Source: Pseudolabrys sp.
GTDB taxonomy: Bacteria; Pseudomonadota; Alphaproteobacteria; Rhizobiales; Xanthobacteraceae
Length of the DNA: 40,748 bases
NCBI GenBank assembly: GCA_019247925.1
Contig: JAFBAG010000195.1
Coordinates: 1 to 40,748, forward strand
Reading direction: 5' to 3'
Shown piece by piece: positions 1-9,410 of this stretch. The translations under genes and the position numbers were made by a program. Within the stretch, counting starts at the first letter, position 1. The number at the start of each line of letters is the position of its first letter. Under the pieces are notes generated by a model. The model was given only the letters and a program-made list of their open reading frames with translations, made no database searches and was not told the origin of the DNA.

Positions 1-1399
1 AGTGAAACGCCGCATAGGGTGTCGTCGCGAGGCCGGCAACGAACGAAGCGAGGATAAGAGCGGCAATTTCGCGCCCTCCCCAAAGCGCGACTCGCGCCTG
101 GAGCGAGCTATCCGCAGTGGCGCGCCAAGGAATGCCGTATTGGTACGCGGCGACGAGCGCGAGCGTCGCCGCAAAGGACATCTGAAAGCTCGGATGGACC
201 ACCGCCTCCGGCGAAAGGGCCATGACGAGCAACGCCGCTACGGTTAGAGTGCGGAACGTCAGCGCCGGCCGATCCAGCATCACGCCGCCGAGAACGATGG
301 CGATCATGATGAAGGAGCGCTGGGTCGCGATTTCGGCGCCTGACAGAACCAAATAGAACGCCGCCGCGACGAGTGCGCCCATGGCCGCCCATTTCTTAAT
401 TGGCCGCCGATTGGCCAAAGCGGGCACCAGCGCCAGGCTCGCGCGGATCGCGAAGAAGACGATGCCCGCCACGACCGCCATGTGATAGCCGGAAATCGAA
501 AGCACGTGGCCGATGCCCGACACAAACATGGCATCATTGACCTGTTCGGAAATCGCGTCGCGTTTGCCGGTAATCAAAGCTGACGCGATGGCGCCCTTGT
601 CGCCGGCCAAGACCGTGCGGATGCTTTTGTCGATGCCGGTCCTAACCTTGTCGACGAAGGCCGCGAATTGCAGGCGCAAGGGTATCGGCTGAGGCGGCGG
701 GAGAACTTTGATGGCTCCGTAGGCGTAGCCTGACGCGCCGATTTTTTGAAAATACATATCACGTGCGAAGTCGTATCCGCCCGGGCGTAAAGGTTCGAGC
801 GGCGGCGTCAGTCGCGCTTTCAACGAAATATACGTACCGACCGCTGGCGCGGTGCCCTTTCGCACGGCGACGCGCACGCGCTCAGGCACGACATTGCGCC
901 GCAGTTGATCGATCGCGTGAACGCGGATCACGATGCGGTCGCTGCGGGCGCGTTCTTCGCGCGCCTCGACGAAGCCCGACAGATTGACGGATGAGACCGG
1001 AAACGCGAGGACCGGATGAGCGATCGTCGCCGTACGCAACGTCGCTATCGCAAAGCCTGCGGCAACCGCGGCGCCAGCAAGCGCGAGTACAAACCCGTAG
1101 GCTCGGGCGCGCGCGGCGACGGCGGCCGCGATGAGAAGTGCAGCGACCGGACCTGCCGCCCACAGTGCCGGTTCGGTCGCTGCGGTAAAATAAAACGCGA
1201 TACCGAGGCCAAACGCCACGGGCAGCCACGGCAGAAGCCGCCCGGGCGCCGCTTCACTTGCCAACCAGAGCGCGAACTGCGCGCGTGCCCGCTCGAGAAA
1301 ATGTTCGACTCCGGGCCAGAGCAGGCCCGCGCGCCGCCGCGCAGCGCCAATTTCGGCGGCCCAGGCTTTCGCCCGCGCCCGTGCGCCTCCCTCAGCCAT
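1..1399 (-). CDS. comEC: ComEC/Rec2 family DNA-uptake channel, N-terminal 466 residues (runs off left edge)
   Basis: Not in the ORF track because no stop codon falls inside the window; I translated it by hand from the minus strand. The frame is open from ATG at 1399 to the window edge. Family: inner-membrane channel that carries single-stranded DNA into the cytoplasm during transformation; in many non-competent bacteria its role is unclear. Visible features: a hydrophobic pair of segments near residues 50-100, a soluble N-terminal domain (DUF4131-like), then the competence-domain core with VLSISGYHMAVVAGIVFF and SGAEIATQRSFIMIAIVL. The start is supported by a GAGGG Shine-Dalgarno 7 bases upstream and an in-frame stop 9 codons before it. 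It follows glnS by 55 bases on the same strand, so cotranscription is possible. The C-terminal metallo-beta-lactamase-like domain, if present, lies outside the window. Confidence 0.9.
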   Translation of the reverse strand, partial: MAEGGARARAKAWAAEIGAARRRAGLLWPGVEHFLERARAQFALWLASEAAPGRLLPWLPVAFGLGIAFYFTAATEPALWAAGPVAALLIAAAVAARARAYGFVLALAGAAVAAGFAIATLRTATIAHPVLAFPVSSVNLSGFVEAREERARSDRIVIRVHAIDQLRRNVVPERVRVAVRKGTAPAVGTYISLKARLTPPLEPLRPGGYDFARDMYFQKIGASGYAYGAIKVLPPPQPIPLRLQFAAFVDKVRTGIDKSIRTVLAGDKGAIASALITGKRDAISEQVNDAMFVSGIGHVLSISGYHMAVVAGIVFFAIRASLALVPALANRRPIKKWAAMGALVAAAFYLVLSGAEIATQRSFIMIAIVLGGVMLDRPALTFRTLTVAALLVMALSPEAVVHPSFQMSFAATLALVAAYQYGIPWRATADSSLQARVALWGGREIAALILASFVAGLATTPYAAFH

Positions 1400-1454
1400 A
1401 GCGTTCCCTCGCCCGCTGCCATGCTAGCGAGAGATCCCTTCGCGGCGCTAGGCA

Positions 1455-3158
1455 CTATTTCTTTGCATGTTCTTTCGCGGTTTCCTTGGCGAACGTATCG
1501 CGCAGGCCGATGACGCGATTGAAGACCGGCTTGCCCGCGCCGGACTCCTTGTCGCGCACAAAATAGCCCTGGCGTTCGAACTGCATCGGCTCGCTGTCAT
1601 CGCCCGCGATAACAGCCGGCTCGACGAGAGCAGTCCTTAGGGTTTCCAAGGACGCCGGATTGAGGTCAGCAGCAAAATTCGCGGCATTCGGAGCCGGATT
1701 TGTGAACAGTGGGTTGTACAGCCGCAGTTCCGCGGGTTTGGCATCGGCCGCCGAAAGCCAATGCATCGTTGCTTTGACCTTTCGGCCGTCCGGCGCATTG
1801 CCGCCCTTGGTCGCCGGATCATAAACGCAGCGCAGCTCGGTTATTTCACCCTTGTCATTTTTTATGACGCTCTTGCAGGTAATGAAATAGGCGTAGCGTA
1901 AACGCACTTCTTTGCCGGGAGAGAGCCGGAAGAATTTCTTCGGCGGGTTCTCCATAAAGTCGTCTTGCTCGATGTAAAGTTCGCGCGAGAAGGTGATTTT
2001 GCGGGTGCCCGCAGCCGGGTCATCGGGATGATTGGCCGCCTCAAGTTGCTCGGTTTGTCCCTCAGGGTAGTTCTCGATCACCACCTTGAGCGGCCGCAGC
2101 ACGGCCATCCGGCGCAGCGCAGTCTTGTTCAGGGCTTCGCGCACTGAAAACTCGAACATGCCGACGTCGACCGTGCTGTTGGCTTTGGCGACGCCGATAC
2201 GCTTCACAAAATCGCGAACCGCCGCAGGCGGCACGCCGCGGCGGCGCAAACCCGCAAGCGTCGGCATGCGTGGATCGTCCCAGCCTACGACGTGGCCTTG
2301 CTTGACCAATTCCGTCAGGACGCGCTTCGACAGCAAGGTGTAGGTGATATTGAGCCGGGCAAATTCATATTGGTGCGGCTTCGACGGCACCGGCAGGTTT
2401 TCAATCAGCCAGTCATAGAGCGGCCGATGATCTTCGAACTCGAGCGTACACACCGAATGCGTGACCCCTTCAATGGCATCGGATTGACCATGGGCGTAGT
2501 CGTAGCTCGGATAGATCTTCCAGGTATTTCCGGTGCGCGGATGGGTCGCGTGCAAAATGCGGTAAAGCACCGGATCGCGCAGATTGATGTTCCCCGATGC
2601 CATGTCGATCTTCGCGCGAAGCACGCGGGCGCCGTTCGGAAATTCGCCCGCTCGCATCCGGCGGAATAAATCCAGGTTTTCCGCAACCGGACGCTCGCGA
2701 AACGGGCTGTTTTTTCCAGGCTCCGTCAGCGTGCCGCGGTTGATCCGGATTTCCTCCTGCGACTGATCATCGACATAGGCTTTGCCGGCGCTGATCAGCC
2801 CTTCCGCCCATTGGTAGAGCTGCTCAAAATAATCCGACGCGTGATAAAGATGCTTGCCCCAGTCGAAGCCCAGCCATTTGACGTCGGCTTTTATGGCGTC
2901 GATATATTCCTGCTCTTCCTTGACCGGATTGGTGTCGTCAAAACGCAGGTGGCAGCGGCCCGCGAATTCTTGGGCGATGCCGAAGTTCAACGCGATGGAT
3001 TTGGCGTGACCGATATGGAGATAGCCGTTCGGTTCCGGCGGAAAACGTGTCACCGCCTGCGGATATTTCTTCGCGGCAAGGTCGCCGGCGACAATATCTC
3101 GGATGAAGTCGCGCCCGGCTTCTGGCGCCGCCGTTTCGCCGGGTTCTGGATTCGTCAT
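1455..3158 (-). CDS. glnS: Glutaminyl-tRNA synthetase
   Basis: Charges tRNA-Gln with glutamine in the cytoplasm (class I aminoacyl-tRNA synthetase). The 567-residue product has the class I signature [15 protein letters not shown] near residues 42-54 and the KMSKS-equivalent LLSKR near 275-279. The rest matches the GlnRS catalytic core ([21 protein letters not shown]) followed by a beta-barrel anticodon-binding region. The ORF track starts 22 codons further out; I chose MTNPEPGET because it is preceded by AAGG at 6 bases and fits family length. It is divergent from gltX with an 87-base gap and lies just upstream of comEC. Most Alphaproteobacteria lack GlnRS and make Gln-tRNA-Gln by transamidation with GatCAB, so this gene is noteworthy and may have been gained by transfer (inference). 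Assignment as GlnRS rather than GluRS rests on the HIGH-region context and on gltX next door. Confidence 0.95.
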   Translation of the reverse strand: MTNPEPGETAAPEAGRDFIRDIVAGDLAAKKYPQAVTRFPPEPNGYLHIGHAKSIALNFGIAQEFAGRCHLRFDDTNPVKEEQEYIDAIKADVKWLGFDWGKHLYHASDYFEQLYQWAEGLISAGKAYVDDQSQEEIRINRGTLTEPGKNSPFRERPVAENLDLFRRMRAGEFPNGARVLRAKIDMASGNINLRDPVLYRILHATHPRTGNTWKIYPSYDYAHGQSDAIEGVTHSVCTLEFEDHRPLYDWLIENLPVPSKPHQYEFARLNITYTLLSKRVLTELVKQGHVVGWDDPRMPTLAGLRRRGVPPAAVRDFVKRIGVAKANSTVDVGMFEFSVREALNKTALRRMAVLRPLKVVIENYPEGQTEQLEAANHPDDPAAGTRKITFSRELYIEQDDFMENPPKKFFRLSPGKEVRLRYAYFITCKSVIKNDKGEITELRCVYDPATKGGNAPDGRKVKATMHWLSAADAKPAELRLYNPLFTNPAPNAANFAADLNPASLETLRTALVEPAVIAGDDSEPMQFERQGYFVRDKESGAGKPVFNRVIGLRDTFAKETAKEHAKK

Positions 3159-3200
3159 GCGTGCCTTATTCCGAATCCGGCCCGCCTTTACAAGCCGCAT

Positions 3201-3231
3201 TTGATTGGACACGGCTGTCCGCAAGTATGAT
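3201..3231 (+). promoter_or_regulatory. Candidate gltX promoter with an internal dyad
   Basis: TATGAT at 3226-3231 resembles a -10 box. Possible -35 boxes are TTGATT (3201-3206, spacing 19) or TTGGAC (3205-3210, spacing 15); neither spacing is ideal. A perfect inverted repeat GGACA-CGGC-TGTCC at 3207-3220 lies between the boxes and could be an operator. If this -10 is used, transcription would begin near 3239, leaving only a few bases before the gltX ATG at 3246. Prediction by eye only. Confidence 0.35.
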
Positions 3232-3245
3232 AGATGCAGCCTGCG

Positions 3246-4667
3246 ATGGCTTCAGTCGTCACACGTTTCGCGCCCTCTCCGACCGGCTTTCTTCACATAG
3301 GCGGCGCACGCACGGCGCTGTTCAACTGGCTCTATGCGCGCGGCCGCTCCGGCAAGATGCTGCTGCGAATCGAAGATACCGATCGCGAGCGCTCCACGGC
3401 CGCCGCCATTGCTGCCATTATCGATGGTTTGACCTGGCTAGGCCTTCACTGGGACGGCGAAATTGTTTTTCAATTTTCGCGCGCGGCGCGGCACCGCGAA
3501 GTTGCCGAGCAAATGTTGGCCGCGGGCCACGCCTATCGGTGCTACTGCACCCCGGACGAACTCAAGGACATGCGCGAGCGCGCGCGGGCCGAAGGCCGCG
3601 CCCGGCTCTACGACGGGCGCTGGCGCGACCGCGACCCGAAGGATGCGCCGGCCGGAGCGCCGTTCGCCATCAGATTAAAAGCGCCTTTAATTGGCGAAAC
3701 AATCGTCGAGGATCAGGTGCAGGGGCGGGTCGCTTGGCAGAACGAAAATCTCGACGATTTCATCCTGCTGCGCTCCGACGGGACCCCGACTTACATGCTC
3801 GCTGTGGTGGTTGACGACCACGACATGAATGTCACGCATATCATCCGCGGTGACGATCATCTCAACAACGGCGCGCGGCAGACCCAAATCTACCAAGCCA
3901 TGGGCTGGAACGTGCCGGCCATGGCGCATATCCCGCTCATCCATGGGCCAGACGGCTCAAAATTATCCAAACGGCACGGCGCGCTCGGCGTCGAAGCGTA
4001 TCGCGCGATGGGTTATCTCCCCTCCGCAATGCGCAATTATCTGGTGCGGCTCGGCTGGGCGCATGGCGACCAGGAAATATTTTCCAACGAAGAGATGATC
4101 AAGGCTTTCGATCTGCCGCAGATTGGACGCTCTCCCGCGCGGTTCGATTTTGCCAAGCTCGAAAATCTCAACGGTCATTACATCCGCGGCACCGCAGACA
4201 CCGAACTGCTCGCGGCGCTGGAACAGTTGCTCCCGGAAATAGCGGGTGGACGAGACCTCATGGGCCTGCTCACGCCGCAATTGCGCGTTCAGATCTTGTC
4301 GGTGATGCCGGCGCTTAAAGAGCGCGCCAAGACGCTGATTGATTTGTTCGAGGGCACGAAGTTCATTTGGGCTCCCCGCCCGCTCGTGCCCGACGCCGCG
4401 GCCAAAGTTGTGCTGACCGATGAGGCAAAAGCCACCCTCGGTGCCGTTCAAGCGGACTTGAACAAAATCGATGATTGGAGTGCGGCTTCGACCGAGGCTA
4501 TCTTGAGGGGCTATGCCGAAAAGGCGGGCGTGAAACTCGGCGCTGTCGCACAGCCTCTTCGCGCGGCTTTAACTGGCCGCACGACGTCCCCCCCGATTTT
4601 TGACGTTCTTGCCGTGCTGGGGAAAGCCGAAACGCTCGCCCGGTTGCGCGATCAAACCGGCGCCTAG
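3246..4667 (+). CDS. gltX: Glutamyl-tRNA synthetase
   Basis: Attaches glutamate to tRNA-Glu (class I synthetase, cytoplasm). From [14 protein letters not shown] the product is 473 residues, normal for bacterial GluRS. The HIGH-like motif is [15 protein letters not shown] at about 16-30, and the KMSKS-like motif is SKLSKRHG near 238-245. The ORF track begins 4 codons earlier at 3234; I prefer 3246 because bacterial GluRS proteins usually begin right before [11 protein letters not shown] and because the candidate -10 box would put the transcript start after 3234. The gene is divergent from glnS and is followed 111 bases later by gltA on the same strand. Many Alphaproteobacteria carry two GluRS paralogues, one of which may also charge tRNA-Gln; with a GlnRS next door, this copy could be strictly glutamate-specific, but I cannot decide that from sequence alone. 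Confidence 0.95.
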   Translation: MASVVTRFAPSPTGFLHIGGARTALFNWLYARGRSGKMLLRIEDTDRERSTAAAIAAIIDGLTWLGLHWDGEIVFQFSRAARHREVAEQMLAAGHAYRCYCTPDELKDMRERARAEGRARLYDGRWRDRDPKDAPAGAPFAIRLKAPLIGETIVEDQVQGRVAWQNENLDDFILLRSDGTPTYMLAVVVDDHDMNVTHIIRGDDHLNNGARQTQIYQAMGWNVPAMAHIPLIHGPDGSKLSKRHGALGVEAYRAMGYLPSAMRNYLVRLGWAHGDQEIFSNEEMIKAFDLPQIGRSPARFDFAKLENLNGHYIRGTADTELLAALEQLLPEIAGGRDLMGLLTPQLRVQILSVMPALKERAKTLIDLFEGTKFIWAPRPLVPDAAAKVVLTDEAKATLGAVQADLNKIDDWSAASTEAILRGYAEKAGVKLGAVAQPLRAALTGRTTSPPIFDVLAVLGKAETLARLRDQTGA

Positions 4668-4701
4668 TTGGCTCACCCACGCGTGCGCAGCGCTCCGAGC
4701 T

Positions 4702-4746
4702 GGTATCCCCCTCGCTATCTTGCAGCGCACACATAGATAAGATACC
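4702..4746. repeat. Nested inverted repeats upstream of gltA
   Basis: GGTATC (4702-4707) pairs with GATACC (4741-4746), and TATCTT (4716-4721) pairs with AAGATA (4739-4744). The two pairings share the right arm, so they are mutually exclusive. They occupy the 111-base gltX-gltA gap. This could be a regulator site or a weak hairpin; there is no T-run after it, so it is not a convincing terminator. Confidence 0.3.
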
Positions 4747-4778
4747 GAAAGCAAAGTCTCCTTGCGGGGTCAGTCACG

Positions 4779-6107
4779 ATGGACGCCAAGAATACGAACA
4801 ACAAAGCCGACAAGGGCGGCAAAACCGGCGCCCTCACCGTGGGCAACCAGAACTGGGATTTCCCCGTCTACGACGGCTCGATCGGCCCGTCGGTCATCGA
4901 TATTTCAAAGCTCTACGGCCAGTCTGGGATGTTCACCTACGATCCCGGCTTTACCTCTACCGCGAGCTGCGAATCCAAGATCACCTATATCGACGGCGAC
5001 GAAGGCATTCTGCTTTATCGCGGATATCCGATCGAGCAGCTCGCCGAGCACGGCGACTTTCTAGAGACCTGCTACCTGCTGCTCTACGGCGAACTGCCGA
5101 CCCCGACCCAAAAAGCCGATTTCGATTACCGCGTCAGCCGGCACACGATGGTGCACGAGCAGATGAGCCGGTTTTTCCAGGGCTTCCGCCGGGATGCGCA
5201 CCCGATGGCGGTGATGGTGGGCTCTGTCGGCGCGCTGTCGGCCTTCTATCACGACTCGACCGATATTTCCGACCCGCATCAGCGCATGATCGCGTCGATC
5301 CGCATGATCGCGAAAATTCCGACGCTGGCAGCGATGGCCTACAAATATTCGATCGGCCAGCCCTTCGTCTATCCGAAGAACGAGCTCGATTACGCCTCGA
5401 ACTTCCTGCGCATGTGCTTTGCCGTGCCGACCGAGGATTACAAGGTCAACAAGGTGCTGTCGCGCGCGATGGACCGCATCTTCATCCTGCACGCAGATCA
5501 CGAACAGAATGCCTCGACGTCGACCGTGCGCCTCGCAGGTTCGTCCGGCGCCAATCCGTTTGCCTGCATCGCGGCTGGCTGCGCCTGCCTCTGGGGCCCG
5601 GCCCATGGCGGCGCCAACGAGGCCGCGCTCAACATGCTCGGCGAGATCGGGCGGCCGGAACGGATTCCGGAATTCATCAAACGCGCAAAGGACAAGAACG
5701 ACAGCTTCCGACTGATGGGCTTCGGCCATCGCGTTTATAAGAATTACGATCCGCGCGCGAAGATCATGCAGAAGACCTGCCACGAGGTCCTTAGCGAGCT
5801 TGGCATCAAGGATGATCCGCTGCTCGATGTCGCGATGGAGCTCGAGAAAGTCGCCCTGCACGACGATTACTTCATCGAGAAGAAGCTCTATCCGAACATC
5901 GACTATTATTCCGGCATCACGCTGCGCGCGATGGGCTTCCCGACCACGATGTTCACCGTGTTGTTCGCGGTCGCGCGCACGGTCGGCTGGATCGCGCAGT
6001 GGAAAGAGATGATCGAGGATCCGGCGCAAAAAATCGGCCGTCCTCGCCAGCTCTATACCGGCGCGGAACGTCGCGATTACGTCCCGATCTCGCGGCGCAA
6101 AAGCTAA
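4779..6107 (+). CDS. gltA: Citrate synthase (type II)
   Basis: Condenses oxaloacetate and acetyl-CoA to citrate, the entry step of the TCA cycle. At 442 residues it has the length of the hexameric type II enzymes of Gram-negative bacteria. The active-site regions are visible: [10 protein letters not shown] with the first catalytic histidine, [15 protein letters not shown] with the second, and [18 protein letters not shown] with the catalytic aspartate. The WIAQWKEM segment near the C terminus is also typical. An N-terminal stretch of about 25 polar residues ([12 protein letters not shown]) precedes the conserved domain. The start follows GGGGTCAGTCACG, which offers a usable ribosome-binding site. 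Its stop codon overlaps the stop of the convergent lpxB by three bases (shared CTAA), with no terminator between the two genes. Confidence 0.97.
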   Translation: MDAKNTNNKADKGGKTGALTVGNQNWDFPVYDGSIGPSVIDISKLYGQSGMFTYDPGFTSTASCESKITYIDGDEGILLYRGYPIEQLAEHGDFLETCYLLLYGELPTPTQKADFDYRVSRHTMVHEQMSRFFQGFRRDAHPMAVMVGSVGALSAFYHDSTDISDPHQRMIASIRMIAKIPTLAAMAYKYSIGQPFVYPKNELDYASNFLRMCFAVPTEDYKVNKVLSRAMDRIFILHADHEQNASTSTVRLAGSSGANPFACIAAGCACLWGPAHGGANEAALNMLGEIGRPERIPEFIKRAKDKNDSFRLMGFGHRVYKNYDPRAKIMQKTCHEVLSELGIKDDPLLDVAMELEKVALHDDYFIEKKLYPNIDYYSGITLRAMGFPTTMFTVLFAVARTVGWIAQWKEMIEDPAQKIGRPRQLYTGAERRDYVPISRRKS

Positions 6108-7276
6108 CCGGCGTTTCGCTTTGCCATTTCCATAACGATTGCCGCCGCGCGATCGCTCGGACTGACTTTCCCGATCTCCATGACGGCATCGAGGCGCCGG
6201 AACGCTTGGAGCTGCGCCCGGCGCTGCGGCGTATCGCCGAGCAGAGGCAGCGCCGCTTCGACTATTTTTTCCACCGTTGCATCTTCTTGCAGGAATTCCG
6301 GTACGGCGTTCTCGCCGAGAATAAGATTCGTCAGAATCGCCGACGGTGCGCTGATAAGGCGCCGGAAAATCACCGCCTCGATGGCGGACACTTTGTAAAG
6401 CGCGACCATCGGAATTCCCGCGAGCGCCAACTCCAAGGTGCCGGTGCCCGACTTAACAATCGCCGCCCGCGCCGCATGAAAGGCCGCCTGCTTTTCAGCC
6501 GCGCTTTCCACGATGCGCACCGGCGTGGGCCATTTGGCAACGGCGGCACGAAGCCGCGCGGCGACCGACGGCACCGCCGGCATCACGAATTCGGCAGGTC
6601 CCGTGCGTTGTTCGATTTGCTGCGCGACCCCCTCGAACAGGTCCAGCATGCGATCGAGTTCGCTTCGCCGGCTACCGGGCATCAGCAGCACGATCGGCGG
6701 CGTTTCGTTACGGCGCGCTGCTTCTCCCTCGCGCGGACGCAACGTATCGACCTGATCGGCCAAAGGATGCCCCACGAAAGTGCACGCCGGCCCCCCGAGC
6801 CTTTTATGCACGTCCGGCTCGAAGGGCAGCAGCGCCATCACGCGGTCGATGTAGCCGCGCATGGCCCGCGCCCGCCACGGCCGCCATGCCCAAACCGATG
6901 GCGACACATATTCCACGATCGGGATTTGGGGCGCGATCGCGCGCAAACGTTTTGCAACCCGCAATGTGAATTCCGGGCTGTCGATGATGACCAGGACGTC
7001 GGGCCTTTGTGCCGCGATATCATTCGCCGTGTCGCGAATGAGCTTGAGCGCGCGAAACAACACGCCAAACAGCGAAACAAAGCCCGTGACGGCAAGATCC
7101 CCCGTCGAAAGGCGGAGCGCCAACCCTTCGGCGGCCATATGGTGCCCCCCCACACCGGCAAAGCGAATGGTGGTGCCCGCGCGGGTTTTCAGGGCACGCA
7201 TCAAAGCGGCACCGAGCCGATCGCCGGACTCCTCCGCAGCGACCAGATAGACATGAAGCGGTGGGGACGCTGTCAC
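6104..7276 (-). CDS. lpxB: Lipid-A-disaccharide synthase
   Basis: Glycosyltransferase (family GT19) that joins UDP-2,3-diacylglucosamine and lipid X to make the lipid A disaccharide on the cytoplasmic face of the inner membrane. The 390-residue protein shows the family N-terminus [28 protein letters not shown], the [10 protein letters not shown] region and the [20 protein letters not shown] nucleotide-sugar-binding segment. Its start is GTG within the GTGA overlap with the lpxI stop (4 bases), which indicates translational coupling. It is the last gene of the lpxD-fabZ-lpxA-lpxI-lpxB string. Its 3' end overlaps gltA tail to tail. Confidence 0.96.
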   Translation of the reverse strand: MTASPPLHVYLVAAEESGDRLGAALMRALKTRAGTTIRFAGVGGHHMAAEGLALRLSTGDLAVTGFVSLFGVLFRALKLIRDTANDIAAQRPDVLVIIDSPEFTLRVAKRLRAIAPQIPIVEYVSPSVWAWRPWRARAMRGYIDRVMALLPFEPDVHKRLGGPACTFVGHPLADQVDTLRPREGEAARRNETPPIVLLMPGSRRSELDRMLDLFEGVAQQIEQRTGPAEFVMPAVPSVAARLRAAVAKWPTPVRIVESAAEKQAAFHAARAAIVKSGTGTLELALAGIPMVALYKVSAIEAVIFRRLISAPSAILTNLILGENAVPEFLQEDATVEKIVEAALPLLGDTPQRRAQLQAFRRLDAVMEIGKVSPSDRAAAIVMEMAKRNAG

Positions 7277-8121
7277 CGTTTCAGGCCAACGATGAAGATA
7301 TTCTTGGCGTCGGCGAGTTCGACGGCACGAACGAGGTCGGCGGCAAGCGCTTCACCAGCGGCCACCGCAATTCCGGCAAGTCCCGCGTTCGCAACGCCTT
7401 CGACGGTCTTAGGTCCAATCGTGGGTAGGTCGTAACGGTGGTCTTGGGCCGGTTTGGGGGCTTTTACGAGGACTCCAAGTCCCACAGGCGTCGATAGCCG
7501 CCCCTCTGCGCGTAATTGGGCGACATGATCGAGCAGCTGGTCCGTGCCGCCTACGCTCTCGATCGCGAGCACTTGACCGTTCGCCACAACGGCCGCCTGG
7601 CCTACGTCATAGGCACCAATCGCCGTCAGCACCTCGAAACCGCGATCGATGTCGGCGCGGTCGCTTTCGCTCGGCCTGCGCCGTGTCAAATCGCCCTCCG
7701 GCATCAACAGCTCAGGCGCTATTTCATGCGCGCCCAGCATGCGAAATCCATGATCTTCGAAGATACGGCCCAGTTCCGAGAGCAAATGATTGTCCCCGCC
7801 GCGGTACATCCGGAACAGGCGTGGAAAGAGACGAAGCGTGGTGAGATCAAAACGCACACTGAACATAGGCGGACGCGCCAAGGAGCCGACCATCACCATG
7901 TCGCGGCATCCGGCTTTGCGCATAGCGCTCATTAAACGTCCGAACTGACCCAGCGAAAACCATTTATGCGGATAGTGCGCCACGCGCCCGGCATCTGCGA
8001 TGCCGTGGACTGCGAACAAGATCACCCGCCGCCCTTGCGCAATCGCCGCGTCGGCAACGGCAAAGGGCAAGGATCCGCCCGAGCAGACGATGGCCAGGGG
8101 CGCGGCGTTATCTTGGGACAT
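7273..8121 (-). CDS. lpxI: UDP-2,3-diacylglucosamine pyrophosphatase LpxI
   Basis: Hydrolyses UDP-2,3-diacylglucosamine to lipid X and UMP, the step done by LpxH in Enterobacteria. LpxI is the unrelated replacement enzyme typical of Alphaproteobacteria (formerly DUF1009). The 282-residue product begins with LAIVCSGGSLPFAVADAA and contains GSLARPP, RGGDNHLLSELGRIFE and the conserved segment DHRYDLPTIGPKTVEG; the aspartate-rich C-terminal part holds the catalytic residue described for the Caulobacter enzyme. Placement between lpxA and lpxB supports the call. It overlaps lpxB by 4 bases and follows lpxA by 17 bases. Confidence 0.95.
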   Translation of the reverse strand: MSQDNAAPLAIVCSGGSLPFAVADAAIAQGRRVILFAVHGIADAGRVAHYPHKWFSLGQFGRLMSAMRKAGCRDMVMVGSLARPPMFSVRFDLTTLRLFPRLFRMYRGGDNHLLSELGRIFEDHGFRMLGAHEIAPELLMPEGDLTRRRPSESDRADIDRGFEVLTAIGAYDVGQAAVVANGQVLAIESVGGTDQLLDHVAQLRAEGRLSTPVGLGVLVKAPKPAQDHRYDLPTIGPKTVEGVANAGLAGIAVAAGEALAADLVRAVELADAKNIFIVGLKR

Positions 8122-8138
8122 CGCTCAATCCGACGCCC

Positions 8139-8942
8139 TCATTCTTCTTCCACCGCGGAAGAACGAGGATGAGCCAGCTTGCGTTTTCCTGTGCGGATGA
8201 AGTCGATCACGCGCATGACTAAAGGCCGACCGGCGTTTTCAGCGGCTACCTTTTCAACCCGCTCCTTGAACGCGCCCGGGCCAAAAAACAGCGCCTGATA
8301 GGCTTCATAGAGCTTTGTAATGTCCGCCGCCGCGATGCCTCGTCGCCGCAGGCCGACCCGGTTGAGGCCCGCAAGTTGCCCGCGATGGCCGATGACCAGC
8401 GCGAACGGAATGATGTCGCTGGTGACACCAACCAGTCCGCCTATCATCGCCTGCTCGCCGATACGCGAGAATTGGTGAACCGCGCACAGGCCGCCAAGGA
8501 AGACGTGATCACCTATGACACAGAAGCCGCCGAGCGTTGCATTGCTCGCAAAAACGACGTTGTTCCCGACCACACAATCGTGGCCCACATGAGCGCCGTT
8601 CATCAGCATGCAATTGCTGCCGACGCGCGTCACGCCGTGACCGCCCGACGTACCCAGGCTCACTGTGACGCTCTCAAAAATCTTGCAGTCCGCACCAATC
8701 TCCAGTGCGGTGTCCTCGCCTTTGTAGTGCACCGATTGTGGCGCCGCGCCGAGCGAGGCGAATGAAGCAATCGTCGTGCCTGGACCGACCGAGGTGCGGC
8801 CGGAAATAACGACGTGCGACGAGAGCCGGCAATTGTCACCGAGCATAACGTTTGGCCCTATGACGCAGTAAGGGCCAATGGATACGTTTTTGCCGATGGC
8901 TGCGCCTTTCTCGATGCGCGCCGTCGGATCCACCATCGTCAT
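8139..8942 (-). CDS. lpxA: UDP-N-acetylglucosamine acyltransferase
   Basis: First committed step of lipid A synthesis: moves a 3-hydroxyacyl chain from acyl carrier protein to the 3-OH of UDP-GlcNAc. The 267-residue product opens with VDPTARIEKGAAIGKNVSIGP, the left-handed beta-helix hexapeptide repeats. It includes the typical LMNGAHVGHDCVVGN segment with the catalytic histidine and HQFSRIGEQAMIGG, and ends in the helical C-terminal domain (RRRGIAAADITKLYEAY). The ORF track extends the start by 28 codons into fabZ; I use the ATG at 8942, whose A is shared with the fabZ TGA (TGATG), a standard coupled junction. A second in-frame ATG lies two codons later. Confidence 0.97.
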   Translation of the reverse strand: MTMVDPTARIEKGAAIGKNVSIGPYCVIGPNVMLGDNCRLSSHVVISGRTSVGPGTTIASFASLGAAPQSVHYKGEDTALEIGADCKIFESVTVSLGTSGGHGVTRVGSNCMLMNGAHVGHDCVVGNNVVFASNATLGGFCVIGDHVFLGGLCAVHQFSRIGEQAMIGGLVGVTSDIIPFALVIGHRGQLAGLNRVGLRRRGIAAADITKLYEAYQALFFGPGAFKERVEKVAAENAGRPLVMRVIDFIRTGKRKLAHPRSSAVEEE

Positions 8943-9403
8943 CAGCGCGGCTCGCCCATCATTGCGCTGAGCACGGCTTCGGCGACGATCTCGCCGCGCA
9001 CCTTTGCTTCCGCGCGGTACCACCACATGTTGCGGCGCTTGCGAAGCAAGTGCATGTGATATTCGACGGTGTCGCCGGGCATGACGGGCTTGCGAAATTT
9101 CGCTTCATCGATAGTCATGAAGTAGACCACCGCCGAGGCCTTTTCCGGCGAAGCGAGGACGCAGAGCACCCCACCGGTTTGCGCCATCCCCTCGAGCAGT
9201 AACACACCTGGCATGACCGGGTTCTCGGGAAAGTGGCCGAGAAAGTGCGGCTCGTTGATGGTGCAATTTTTGATGCCGATGGCACTCTGCTCGCCATCGA
9301 TTTCGACGATGCGGTCGATCATCAAAAACGGGTAGCGGTGCGGCAGGCTCTTCAGGATAGTTCGAATATCCACGCTTTCCAGCGTTTTACCGGCGCCGTT
9401 CAT
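8942..9403 (-). CDS. fabZ: 3-hydroxyacyl-ACP dehydratase FabZ
   Basis: Removes water from 3-hydroxyacyl-ACP in type II fatty acid synthesis and so competes with LpxA and LpxD for the same substrate pool. The 153-residue hot-dog-fold protein has the signature [12 protein letters not shown] and the active-site segment [19 protein letters not shown], with the catalytic histidine and glutamate both present. It sits between lpxD (8-base gap) and lpxA (1-base overlap), the common arrangement in Proteobacteria. Confidence 0.97.
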   Translation of the reverse strand: MNGAGKTLESVDIRTILKSLPHRYPFLMIDRIVEIDGEQSAIGIKNCTINEPHFLGHFPENPVMPGVLLLEGMAQTGGVLCVLASPEKASAVVYFMTIDEAKFRKPVMPGDTVEYHMHLLRKRRNMWWYRAEAKVRGEIVAEAVLSAMMGEPR

Positions 9404-9410
9404 TCGTTAC

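Noticed and set aside
1045-1455. 136-codon minus-strand ORF over the comEC start
   Set aside because: The adjacent frame encodes ComEC with a good ribosome-binding site and recognisable competence-domain motifs; this one is a shadow.
5061-6029. 322-codon minus-strand ORF antisense to gltA
   Set aside because: Very Arg-, His- and Asp-rich with no recognisable motif and fully covered by citrate synthase; a shadow.
5999-7435. 478-codon plus-strand ORF opposite lpxB and lpxI
   Set aside because: Spans three real genes, is rich in Arg and Pro, and has no family features; a shadow of high GC content.
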